Both the position numbers and the translations under genes were made by a program. Below are positions 8,614 to 15,905 of a DNA stretch of 64,000 nucleotides, one piece after another. The notes under the pieces are model-generated. The model was given only the letters and a program-made list of their open reading frames with translations, had not been told where the DNA came from and made no database searches. The stretch is from Opitutales bacterium (GTDB taxonomy: Bacteria; Verrucomicrobiota; Verrucomicrobiia; Opitutales; Oceanipulchritudinaceae): NCBI GenBank assembly GCA_016932335.1, contig JAFGCZ010000008.1, forward strand, positions 62,001-126,000, written 5' to 3'. The stretch's first letter is position 1; each line of letters opens with the position of its first letter.

Positions 8614-9125
8614 CGATAGTCGCAGTTTTTCTCGAGGTATTCGAGGTAGGCATCGAGGTTGAGGATGGAACCACCGGCCACCAGCTCGATGTTTATGGCG
8701 CGAAAATCGCCTTTCGCCTGATAAAGACGCACCCACTCGGATGTGGAAAGGACGGTTTCGGGTATGGTGTAGCGGGGTTGAGGCACTCCATACATGTCGA
8801 TGGTAATCTCTTCAATATTGGAAAAGGTGATTTCCGTAAGTCCTGCCTGTTGGATAGGTTTATCCCATTCCGGTGTCTGAATGGGAACAGTTACCTTAAA
8901 CTCCCAGTGTGGTGTGATGAGGACGCGGCCGACAAGAAGATCGCGCCCGTGTTCCTTGGTCAGTTGAAAACAAGTGGATGGCCAAAGTTCGCGCATCTCG
9001 TCGAGCACGGGAAGACTTTCCACGGCAGATTTAACCGTGTAGTAGTTCTGCGGACGAGCAGCTTGAACGGGCAAAGCAAGACTCAGCACGCAGCAAAAAA
9101 GAAACAATGGACGGAGGAACCTCAT
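8610..9125 (-). CDS. Secreted protein of unknown function
   Basis: A 171-aa protein with a clear signal peptide (residues 1-24, MRFLRPLFLF ... VQAARP). The mature part is about 147 aa, with alternating hydrophobic stretches and a single Cys pair distribution (WPSTCFQL and a C-terminal EKNCDYR) that could form a disulfide. I do not recognise the family. The start at MRFLRP is chosen because it begins the signal peptide; the track start 37 codons upstream runs into the divergent rsmG leader. It is coupled by ATGA overlap to the RNase III-like gene. Confidence 0.65.
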   Translation of the reverse strand: MRFLRPLFLFCCVLSLALPVQAARPQNYYTVKSAVESLPVLDEMRELWPSTCFQLTKEHGRDLLVGRVLITPHWEFKVTVPIQTPEWDKPIQQAGLTEITFSNIEEITIDMYGVPQPRYTIPETVLSTSEWVRLYQAKGDFRAINIELVAGGSILNLDAYLEYLEKNCDYR

Positions 9126-9226
9126 AGAGGGTGAATAAATGCATGTTCGGGAAATGTTGCAAGTCCGCAGGCAGGGATTGCTTCGTGCTTGCTGCGGGCA
9201 GAGGAATCCGCCATGAAAGAAGAACG

Positions 9227-9970
9227 ATGACGGCACAACTTGAATCCCTAAAGCGCAATTTCCCGGATGTTACAGAAGCCCAGTGGGCCAAACTGGAACA
9301 ACTGACCGAATATTTTAAAGAATGGAACGAGCGGATTAATCTGGTATCGCGCAAGGATATCGAGGCCTTTGAGGTGCATCACCTGATGCACGCCATGAGC
9401 TTGAGCAAAGTGGTAAAGTTTGAACCCCGCTGCCGTGTTCTGGATGTGGGAACCGGAGGCGGATTACCCGGCCTGCCCCTGGCTATTCTCTTTCCCCAGG
9501 TAAAATTCTATTTGCTGGATTCGATCGCCAAAAAGATCAATGCGGTAAAGGATATGGCTGAACGCCTGGAGCTGAAGAATGTGGAAGTAGTGCACAAGCG
9601 TGCGGAAGAACTGGAATCCTCCTTCCACTATGTGCTGGGGCGCGCGGTTACCTCGCTGCCGACTTTTCTGGGATGGACTTCCAAAAACCTGAGGGAAGGC
9701 GGGGAGCCGGAACAACCTTACGGTGTGCTCTATTTCAAGGGAACACTCTATAAGGAAGAACTGGAAAGCATGGGCCTGGAGCCGTTTAAATTACATGCGC
9801 TGGATACCGTGCTGGACGAACCGTATTTTGCCGACAAGTTCCTCATCCACCTGGACAGTGCCAACGTTAAGGCCAAGGCAGTGATGCCCGAGCCGGTGAA
9901 GCAACAGCCCAAACCGGAAACCAAGAAAAAGAAAAAGCGCAAGCGGGCCAACAGCCGCTGGGGCGATTAA
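9227..9970 (+). CDS. rsmG: 16S rRNA (G527-N7) methyltransferase RsmG
   Basis: A 247-aa SAM-dependent methyltransferase. NLVSRKD near residue 40 and VLDVGTGGGLPGLPLA (motif I, around 70-85) are diagnostic of RsmG/GidB. FYLLDSIAKKINAV is motif II, and GRAVTSLP is the usual GRA motif. After residue 215 there is a Lys/Arg-rich tail (KKKKKRKRA) absent from short homologues; it may aid rRNA contact. The start MTAQLESL follows AAAGAAGAACG. The stop shares TTAA with the convergent acyl-CoA synthetase gene. It is not beside parA/parB here, unlike in many bacteria. Confidence 0.92.
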   Translation: MTAQLESLKRNFPDVTEAQWAKLEQLTEYFKEWNERINLVSRKDIEAFEVHHLMHAMSLSKVVKFEPRCRVLDVGTGGGLPGLPLAILFPQVKFYLLDSIAKKINAVKDMAERLELKNVEVVHKRAEELESSFHYVLGRAVTSLPTFLGWTSKNLREGGEPEQPYGVLYFKGTLYKEELESMGLEPFKLHALDTVLDEPYFADKFLIHLDSANVKAKAVMPEPVKQQPKPETKKKKKRKRANSRWGD

Positions 9971-11664
9971 GCCCCGGCAATATTTCCGTCGACCGGCGGA
10001 TGATCCTGTTGTTGATCCTTCTCGCGCAAGGCCACACGGCGAATTTTACCACTGATGGTTTTGGGGAGCTCTTTAACAAACTCGATGACACGCGGGCATT
10101 TGTAGGAGGAGGTTACGCTCTTAACGAATTCGCGCAGCTCCAATTCCAGTTTTTTGGAGGGGAGAAACCCTTCGGCCAGGATAACCGTGGCTTTAATGAG
10201 CTGGCCGCGCTTTTTGTCGGGCACGCCGGTAACGGCACACTCCTGAACAGAGGGGTGCTTGATGAGGACGCTTTCCACCTCATAGGGCCCAATGCGGTAA
10301 CCGGCACTCTTGATGAGATCGTCGGAACGACCCACATACCAGATGTAGCCGTCTTCATCCATACGGGCAACGTCTCCGGTGCGGTAAAAATCATTGTACC
10401 AGACACGGTCGGTTAACTCTGTATCGCGGTAGTATCCTTCGAACATCCCCAGAGGCAGTCCATTGCCGGTATAAATGGCAATTTCTCCTTCTTCCCCCTG
10501 CGGAACTTCCTCGTCATTGAGGTCCAGGAGACGCAAATCATAGCCCACAGAGGGTTTGCCGATAGAACCGGGCTTGGGTTCCATCCAGGGGAAGGTGCCC
10601 ACGGTCAGAGTCAATTCCGTCTGGCCATATCCCTCGAACATCTTGAGGCCGGTCATCTCAAAAAAGCGCTGGAAAACTTCGGGTTCCAAGGCTTCTCCGG
10701 CGCTGGCACAGTGTTGGAGTGCACTGAGGTCGTATTTGGAAATATCCTGCCGGATAATGAGACGGTAAACGGTTGGCGGAGCGCAGAAAGTGGTGACTTT
10801 GTAATCGGCGATACGGCGCAGCGTAGTGGTGATCTGAAAACGGTCGTAATCGTGCGCAAAGACGGCACTGCCGGCAATCCACTGCCCATAAATCTTCCCC
10901 CAAACAGCCTTGGCCCAGCCGGTATCGGAAACCGTATAGTGGAGCCCGTCGTCGACCACACACTGCCAGTATTTGGCGGTGGTGATGTGGCCCAGCGGAT
11001 AGGCAAAATTGTGCTGCACCATTTTCGGGTGCCCGGTGGTACCGGAAGTAAAATAGAGGAACATGCGCTCTTTGACGTGAGTTTCCACACGCTCAAAGGC
11101 TTCGGATTCGTGCTCGATTTCGTTGTTAAAGTTGAGCCAGCCTTCGCGGTGACCGGAGGAGAGGCACACTTTGGTTTTGAGGTAATCGCCAAAAACCTCC
11201 TGAGCAGCATCGACCTGCTCGAGGAGGAAATCGCTGTCGACACTGACCACCATTTTGATTTCGGCCTCACGGAGGCGGTAAACAATATCGCCACGGGTCA
11301 TCAGGTGGGTGGCCGGAATGGCCACAGCACCCAGCTTGTGCAAGGCCAGCAGACAGAACCAGAATTCGTAACGGCCTTTGGAAATAAGCATGACAGTGTC
11401 GCCTTTACCGATCCCCAGGCGGCGGAAAGCATTGGCTACGCGGTTGCTGTAGTTGCGCATGTCGGCAAACGTAAAGCATTCGTCGCCTCCATTATCGTCG
11501 CACCAGACGAGAGCCCGCTTGTTCGGTTGCTCCTCTGCGTATACGTCGACCACGTCATAGGCAAAATTGAAATTCTCGGGATAGCTGACTTTAAAGTTGG
11601 CGATAAAGTCGTCATAGCTGGAAAAGTCAGACTGAGAGACAAAACGGGATAGGAGTGAAGCCAT
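9967..11664 (-). CDS. AMP-forming acyl-CoA synthetase (medium-chain/ACSM-like)
   Basis: A 565-aa adenylate-forming enzyme (ANL superfamily) that activates a carboxylic acid to acyl-CoA through acyl-AMP. The P-loop motif is YFTSGTTGHPKMVQH near residue 205. FEGYGQTE is motif A5, YRTGDVARMDEDGY with VGRSDDLIKSAGYRI is A7/A8 with the hinge, and PKTISGKIRR carries the catalytic Lys near the C-terminus. Overall it resembles medium-chain or benzoate-type acyl-CoA synthetases more than acetyl-CoA synthetase. The substrate is not determinable. The start MASLLSRF is in a 197-bp space shared with the tRNA gene. Confidence 0.88.
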   Translation of the reverse strand: MASLLSRFVSQSDFSSYDDFIANFKVSYPENFNFAYDVVDVYAEEQPNKRALVWCDDNGGDECFTFADMRNYSNRVANAFRRLGIGKGDTVMLISKGRYEFWFCLLALHKLGAVAIPATHLMTRGDIVYRLREAEIKMVVSVDSDFLLEQVDAAQEVFGDYLKTKVCLSSGHREGWLNFNNEIEHESEAFERVETHVKERMFLYFTSGTTGHPKMVQHNFAYPLGHITTAKYWQCVVDDGLHYTVSDTGWAKAVWGKIYGQWIAGSAVFAHDYDRFQITTTLRRIADYKVTTFCAPPTVYRLIIRQDISKYDLSALQHCASAGEALEPEVFQRFFEMTGLKMFEGYGQTELTLTVGTFPWMEPKPGSIGKPSVGYDLRLLDLNDEEVPQGEEGEIAIYTGNGLPLGMFEGYYRDTELTDRVWYNDFYRTGDVARMDEDGYIWYVGRSDDLIKSAGYRIGPYEVESVLIKHPSVQECAVTGVPDKKRGQLIKATVILAEGFLPSKKLELELREFVKSVTSSYKCPRVIEFVKELPKTISGKIRRVALREKDQQQDHPPVDGNIAGA

Positions 11665-11861
11665 AAGTAACAGGTATCAGGTGTTAAAAACGCACAGCTA
11701 TATGATGGTGCATGGTCTAAGCTTTTCTCAACCAAAAGGAAAGCAAAAAGCAGTATTAAAAGGATAAAGCGATGAAAGCGTTTTTTTGCAGTTGACGAGG
11801 TTCCCCGCAGGTGCATGCTACGAGCCTCAGCTTTGCCGCACCTCTTTTGGGGCAAGCAATT

Positions 11862-11939
11862 CGGGGCATAGCTCAGCCTGGCTAGAGCGCCTGCTTTGGG
11901 AGCAGGAAGTCGTCGGTTCGAATCCGGCTGCCCCGACCA
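11862..11939 (+). tRNA. tRNA-Pro (UGG)
   Basis: Cloverleaf built by eye. Acceptor CGGGGCA pairs with TGCCCCG. The D arm is GCTC...GAGC. The anticodon stem CCTGC/GCAGG encloses loop TTTGGGA with anticodon TGG at 11897-11899. The T arm is GTCGG-TTCGAAT-CCGGC. Discriminator A is followed by an encoded CCA (11937-11939). Confidence 0.95.
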
Positions 11940-11943
11940 CTTT

Positions 11944-11974
11944 AAAAACCGAGGTTTATCACCTCGGTTTTTTT
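11944..11974 (+). terminator. Intrinsic terminator after tRNA-Pro
   Basis: The stem AACCGAGGT...ACCTCGGTT is followed by a run of T and sits five bases after the tRNA CCA. It ends the tRNA transcript. Confidence 0.85.
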
Positions 11975-12008
11975 GTGCACCAAAGCGAACATAAGCGGAG
12001 ATGGTGCA

Positions 12009-12302
12009 TCAGGGGTGAATACTGTCCAAAACCGCGTCGGGATGCTTAATAGCGATCTTCATAAGCACTTTGGCTGTGGCCGGAGGGGTTCTACGCCCTT
12101 GTTCCCACCCCCTCAGCGTACCTACGGGGGTTTGTATGAGCTTGGCGAACTGCTCCTGCGTCATCCCAAGCTTGGCACGGGCGGTACTGGTTTCATTTTC
12201 GGGGTTTACAATACGAATTCGCCCCTGCTTCAGCTCACCGGCCTCAATCTGTTTCATCTGTTTCAATGATTGCTTAAGACGTTCAAAGTCGTTTTTTTCC
12301 AT
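12009..12302 (-). CDS. HigA/NadS-like XRE regulator (orphan antitoxin type)
   Basis: A 97-aa protein. Residues 1-40 are the charged N-terminal segment (SLKQMKQIEAGELKQGR...) typical of HigA2/NadS antitoxins that contact a RelE-like toxin. Residues 44-75 form a helix-turn-helix (LGMTQEQFAKLI, then GTLRGWEQGRRTP). Such proteins repress their own toxin-antitoxin operon. No RelE/HigB-type toxin ORF is present on either side: upstream on the same strand there is only a divergent membrane protein. It is therefore an orphan, next to a tRNA gene. Confidence 0.75.
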   Translation of the reverse strand: MEKNDFERLKQSLKQMKQIEAGELKQGRIRIVNPENETSTARAKLGMTQEQFAKLIQTPVGTLRGWEQGRRTPPATAKVLMKIAIKHPDAVLDSIHP

Positions 12303-12371
12303 TTTATTTACCCCAGCTCAATAATCGATTTCAGCAGTCTAGGCTGTGTTTGACTCGCTCAAAGAAAACTG

Positions 12372-12920
12372 ATGAATCATCAATACATGAGTGAAAAAAG
12401 AGAGCGTCCTCCGGGAATCATGATTCTTGCCGCAGTGCTTATCATCGGCGCGATAACGGGATTAGGAACCTTTATCTACCAACAATATCAGATACAAAGA
12501 CTAACCGATGGTAATGAATTGAATTCCGCATGGGATGCAGCCAATACAGCGCTTCTTTTCATATGGGGAATCGTGTCTGCAATCGGTTTGTGGCGAGGCA
12601 GAAAATGGGGCTGGTGGTCAGGCGCATTGCTATTACTGGGCTCCATATTTGCAAATATTTGCGGAATCATATCTATCAGTATGACCGTTGGCTCGTATAT
12701 ATGGGAGAGTCCTGAGCTGATGATCCTCTGTCTGAAAATAGTTGCCCGCAGTATCATATACGCTCTTTTCGTGGCTTATTTATTCAGGAAAAATGTGCTG
12801 ACATTTTGCGAACTATGTGAAAACGAACGTCTGATTCGTTGCCTTGCGCTGTTGGGGGCTTCCCTGCTTTTGTATCTGTGCTACTATGGCAGTATATTTC
12901 TGCTGACGAAGTTTGCCTGA
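12372..12920 (+). CDS. Hypothetical membrane protein (four predicted TM segments)
   Basis: A 182-aa protein with hydrophobic segments at about residues 16-36, 55-75, 82-103 and 110-140, and a further one near the C-terminus (CLALLGASLLLYLCYYG), so four or five membrane helices. No recognised family. There is a possible internal start at the Met at residue 6, and neither start has a clear Shine-Dalgarno. It diverges from the HigA-like gene. Its codon use and lower GC differ from the flanking core genes, suggesting acquisition together with the orphan antitoxin. Confidence 0.6.
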   Translation: MNHQYMSEKRERPPGIMILAAVLIIGAITGLGTFIYQQYQIQRLTDGNELNSAWDAANTALLFIWGIVSAIGLWRGRKWGWWSGALLLLGSIFANICGIISISMTVGSYIWESPELMILCLKIVARSIIYALFVAYLFRKNVLTFCELCENERLIRCLALLGASLLLYLCYYGSIFLLTKFA

Positions 12921-12927
12921 TGCACAG

Positions 12928-12959
12928 AAAAACCGATGCCCCCACGGCATCGGTTTTTT
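12928..12959 (+). terminator. Intrinsic terminator between convergent genes
   Basis: The stem AAAACCGATGC / GGCATCGGTTTT is followed by T residues. With A-rich flanks on the other side it can also work for the minus-strand porin gene. Confidence 0.85.
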
Positions 12960-12998
12960 GCAGTTCCAGCTATTCAATGGATCTCGAAACGATATGGC

Positions 12999-14285
12999 TT
13001 AAAATTGGTATTTGGTGGACAGCTGAATACGGTTATCGGAAGCATCGGAGGCATCTTTATAACCGGTGGTAATGTGTGAGTATTCGGCAGCCAGCGTAAC
13101 GGCCTCAGTCAATTGATAAAAAGCGCTGACGAAGAGGCGGCTGTTCTTGGAGCGCCCCCCTGGATTGAGGTCCTCATCTTTAGGATCGTCGATACCGTAA
13201 CCGAGGTTGAGGTTCCAGCGGTCTGTGGGATAGAAAACAGCCTGCACCCAGCCACCTTTGGCTGCCACAGAGGTATCGAGGGTGGTATTAATCCCCTGCC
13301 CTACACCACCGAGGAAACCATCGAGGTTTTCACCCGTCCAGAGATTGGCCTGCAAAGCAAATTGCTCGGCAAAAGGAATGTGCAGCCCGGCCACAAGGAG
13401 GTGGCTGTCGAAATCGCGGGAGTCGTTGGCTCCGGGCTGGTCGAGAGTTTCTTTACCAAACTGCCCGCCGATGCTGAATTTGGCCGGTTTTGAGGTAAAG
13501 ATGGGTGCATCGAAAGCAATCAGCGCTTCCACGGTAGGCTGCGCGGAATCCAGACCGTCGTCCTGCCCGAGTAAGTCACTGTCGCCGGCGGAAGTTTTAG
13601 CCAGAGCAAGTTTGAAGGTTAGTTTGGAGTCATTGTCGAGCTGAACCACTTTGCTGAGCTTGAGCTGAGGCCGGCGGCTGTAGAGGTGCCCGGCATTACC
13701 GAGAAATCCGGCATCCACAGTGATTGGAGCCACATAGAAGAAGGCATCCCAATCCTGACCGGCGCGCACCGAGAGACCATCACCAAAGTCGAGATTGATG
13801 TAGCTGTGGCGCAGGCGAAGCCCGTATGCAGTTTCTGAACCGTTGGAGAAAAAGTCGGTTTCCAACTTGGCGGTTGCTTTAATGCCGTGGCTGACAGGTA
13901 AATCAAAATCCAGCCCCAGGCGTGAGTCGCGGGCAGAAAAATCGGTCTGGCTGTCGCTTCCGTTAACTTCCGGCTGAGCGTAAAGCGTCAGGCCTCCGGT
14001 AGACGGGAAGGGCTTATGGGAGTCATAAGTGGCATCTACTTTAATATAACCATAGGGCTTGATGGAAACAGAGCCGATTTTCACCGCGTCCGGGTCTTTC
14101 GCTGTCTGCAGATGGGCCTGAGAGGGTGAGGCCTCATCGACCTGAGCGAGTCGCTTTTCGAGCTCGGCAATGCGTTGATTGAGGGCATCGATCTGTTGCG
14201 GAGTCACTTGGGCCGATTGGGCCCAAGCAGAACCGCCGAGCAGAGCGAAGAGAGCGATAGAAGAGAGTTTAGTCTTAGTTTTCAT
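12999..14285 (-). CDS. Outer-membrane porin (OprP/OprO-like beta barrel)
   Basis: A 428-aa protein. The signal peptide MKTKTKLSSIALFALLGGSAWA covers residues 1-22. A short coiled-coil periplasmic helix follows (DALNQRIAELEKRLAQ, about 32-47), as in trimeric porins of this type, and then a long alternating beta-strand region ending in KYQF with the terminal Phe recognised by the BAM complex. The mature strands include SRLGLDFDLPVSHGIKATAKLETDFF, a phosphate-selective-porin-like segment. Specificity cannot be assigned. The start at MKTKTK lies only 46 bp downstream of a strong terminator hairpin, so expression must pass that hairpin or use an unusual promoter. Confidence 0.85.
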   Translation of the reverse strand: MKTKTKLSSIALFALLGGSAWAQSAQVTPQQIDALNQRIAELEKRLAQVDEASPSQAHLQTAKDPDAVKIGSVSIKPYGYIKVDATYDSHKPFPSTGGLTLYAQPEVNGSDSQTDFSARDSRLGLDFDLPVSHGIKATAKLETDFFSNGSETAYGLRLRHSYINLDFGDGLSVRAGQDWDAFFYVAPITVDAGFLGNAGHLYSRRPQLKLSKVVQLDNDSKLTFKLALAKTSAGDSDLLGQDDGLDSAQPTVEALIAFDAPIFTSKPAKFSIGGQFGKETLDQPGANDSRDFDSHLLVAGLHIPFAEQFALQANLWTGENLDGFLGGVGQGINTTLDTSVAAKGGWVQAVFYPTDRWNLNLGYGIDDPKDEDLNPGGRSKNSRLFVSAFYQLTEAVTLAAEYSHITTGYKDASDASDNRIQLSTKYQF

Positions 14286-14331
14286 AGTTGGTTTCAGTTT
14301 TTTTGGTTTTTGAAAGGTTGGGTGCAGCGAC

Positions 14332-14370
14332 AAAAAAAGCCCGCATACCGGATTCGGGGCTGCGGGCTTT
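14332..14370 (-). terminator. Intrinsic terminator in the porin leader (attenuator candidate)
   Basis: On the minus strand AAAGCCCGCA and TGCGGGCTTT form a 10-bp stem with a 15-nt loop, followed by seven T. It lies upstream of, and in the same direction as, the porin gene, so it would stop the porin transcript unless relieved. The loop sequence CCCCGAATC is complementary to GATTCCGGGG (bulged C), located about 65 bases upstream. Confidence 0.8.
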
Positions 14371-14395
14371 CTCGAATGGATGCTGTAGAAATCGG

Positions 14396-14497
14396 TCAGC
14401 AGCAATCCGTCTCAGGCCTCCCCGGAATCATGCGGAAACAAGCACACATACAAGGCATGGTACAGCGGGTTTCAGTCATGTGGCGGGAGGTGTTCAT
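14396..14497 (-). CDS. Possible Cys-rich leader peptide (33 aa)
   Basis: A short reading frame absent from the ORF track. It starts MNTSRHMTET, has Cys at positions 12, 16, 18, 20, 32 and 33, and its TGA stop falls 25 bases before the terminator hairpin of the porin leader. Six Cys in 33 residues and the position ahead of an attenuator-like hairpin resemble leader peptides that sense an amino acid or metal. There is no good Shine-Dalgarno, so translation is uncertain. The alternative is that the ORF is chance sequence in a 5' UTR. Confidence 0.35.
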   Translation of the reverse strand: MNTSRHMTETRCTMPCMCACFRMIPGRPETDCC

Positions 14498-14921
14498 ACG
14501 GTGTGCTATTTCAGATGTTGAAGGACAGTTAATCGGAAAAGAGATTTTGTAAAGTCTTATTTTTAGTATTTTGCCTATTTTACATAAGATAAAACCAGAG
14601 ATGCCTCTAATTCCTTTATTTATGTGGATTGAGCCGCATCAGAGAAAGAGAAAGAAGGAAGACTATCATCCCAAAGATGGTGTTGGCACGGCAAAGGAAG
14701 GTAAGCACCTCGCAAATAGTGCCTTTTTGTCTCGCACTAAAAACAAGTCACACCGAACCAGAGCAAAAGCGTCATTATGTCTCACCTTAAACAATCTCCC
14801 TGTTTTCTCTTATGCCTGATGTACAACGACTTACAATTCACCAAGCAACTGGCATGCGCTCTGCAATATAGGGAAGTATCCACAACAAAACACTTTAAAA
14901 CACTAACCTAAGGAAAACATC
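14498..14921. other. Gene-free stretch between porin leader and hsp20 genes
   Basis: No convincing coding sequence. The ORF-track lines here (14175-14552 and 14571-14819, plus strand) lack family similarity, and codon pattern does not support them. The left part should contain the porin promoter (minus strand). The right part contains the sigma-54-like promoter of the hsp20 pair. Confidence 0.6.
14850..14865 (+). promoter_or_regulatory. Sigma-54 (RpoN) -24/-12 promoter candidate
   Basis: TGGCATGCGCTCTGCA matches the consensus TGGCAC-N5-TTGCA with exact GG and GC spacing (12 bases apart) and two mismatches. It lies 57 bp upstream of the first hsp20 start. Confidence 0.5.
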
Positions 14922-15326
14922 ATGAACCTCATTCGTTACCAAACACCTCGCACAACTTTATTCAGCAACTTTAACCGCTTCTTCGATGAAGCCTTCGGCA
15001 ACCTCTGGCAGGAACCGACCATGCACACCAACCTCTACAATCCGGCGGTCAATGTGTATGAAGATGCAGACAATGTTTATCTGCGGGCCGAGCTGCCGGG
15101 ATTCTCCAAAGATGAGATCCACCTGGAAGTGGAAAATGCAGTGCTGACCATCCGAGCCGAGCGCAAGGGCAAGGACAACGAAGCAGAAGTCTCCTACAGC
15201 CGCTCCTTCACCATCGACGACAGTATGGACACGGAAAAGATCAAAGCCAATCTGAAAGACGGCATCCTCAGCCTGACGCTACCGCGCCGCGAAGAAAGCA
15301 AACCGCGCCAGATCAAGATCAGCTAA
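14922..15326 (+). CDS. Small heat shock protein Hsp20 (first of two)
   Basis: A 134-aa ATP-independent holdase chaperone. The N-terminal part is aromatic-rich (FNRFFDEAFGNLWQ). The alpha-crystallin domain runs from about residue 40 (NPAVNVYEDADNVY) to 128, with AELPGFSKDEI and, at the end, LKDGILSLTLPR, the conserved G-x-L motif. A short tail ends KIS without a clear IxI. The start is preceded by AAGGAAA. It is paired with a second Hsp20 42 bp downstream; paired class members often form mixed oligomers. Confidence 0.92.
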   Translation: MNLIRYQTPRTTLFSNFNRFFDEAFGNLWQEPTMHTNLYNPAVNVYEDADNVYLRAELPGFSKDEIHLEVENAVLTIRAERKGKDNEAEVSYSRSFTIDDSMDTEKIKANLKDGILSLTLPRREESKPRQIKIS

Positions 15327-15368
15327 CCCAGAAAAAGCACTTATTTTAACTAAAGAAAGGATTTTCCC

Positions 15369-15755
15369 ATGAGCGAACTCGTAAAGCAAAGCACCGACAA
15401 TACTCCGACCACCAGCGAACCCACAGCCACCCGCAAACTGCGCCCGTGGTACCGCGTGGACAAGAAGGAACAGGGCTACACCGCAGAGGTGTATTTGCCC
15501 GGTGTAACAAAAGACAGCGTTACCCTGCATTACGAAGAAGATGCTTTACTGATTGATGCGGTGCGCAGCGACAGCGTGCCGGAATCGTGGAAACTGATTC
15601 GCTCGGAAAGCTGCCCGGGAGATTTCTCCCTGAAGCTGCACCTGGGCGAACAAATTGACCACGAAAAGATCGAAGCTTCCTTTGAAAACGGTGTGTTGAA
15701 ACTGGACTTCGCCAAGCGAGCCAAAGCCACACCTAAACAGATAGCCATCAGCTAA
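15369..15755 (+). CDS. Small heat shock protein Hsp20 (second of two)
   Basis: A 128-aa alpha-crystallin domain protein, diverged from its neighbour. WYRVDKKEQGYTAEVYLPGVTKDS opens the domain and FENGVLKLDFAKRAK is the G-x-L region. The C-terminus QIAIS is close to QIKIS of the first protein, supporting tandem duplication. The N-terminus (about 28 aa, Thr/Ser-rich) is short and lacks the aromatic arm of its neighbour. It is co-transcribed with the first gene, and an intrinsic terminator follows at 15836. Confidence 0.9.
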   Translation: MSELVKQSTDNTPTTSEPTATRKLRPWYRVDKKEQGYTAEVYLPGVTKDSVTLHYEEDALLIDAVRSDSVPESWKLIRSESCPGDFSLKLHLGEQIDHEKIEASFENGVLKLDFAKRAKATPKQIAIS

Positions 15756-15835
15756 CCACTGACGAGGGCACACGGACGGCACGACGTCCGCACAAAGACA
15801 GAGATAGACAGTAGTAGGTTTCATAAGCATAGGGG

Positions 15836-15866
15836 AACCGGGCACTCGTAAGGGTGCCCGGTTTTT
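15836..15866 (+). terminator. Intrinsic terminator after hsp20 pair
   Basis: ACCGGGCAC-TCGTAAG-GGTGCCCGGT followed by TTTT. It lies about 80 bp after the second hsp20 stop. Confidence 0.85.
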
Positions 15867-15905
15867 GCTTGGCTTTTATGGCATTTTCGAGAGAAGTTGA
15901 GGGGA

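Noticed and set aside
14571-14819. 82-aa plus-strand ORF before hsp20
   Set aside because: No ribosome-binding site, no family, and low-complexity composition.
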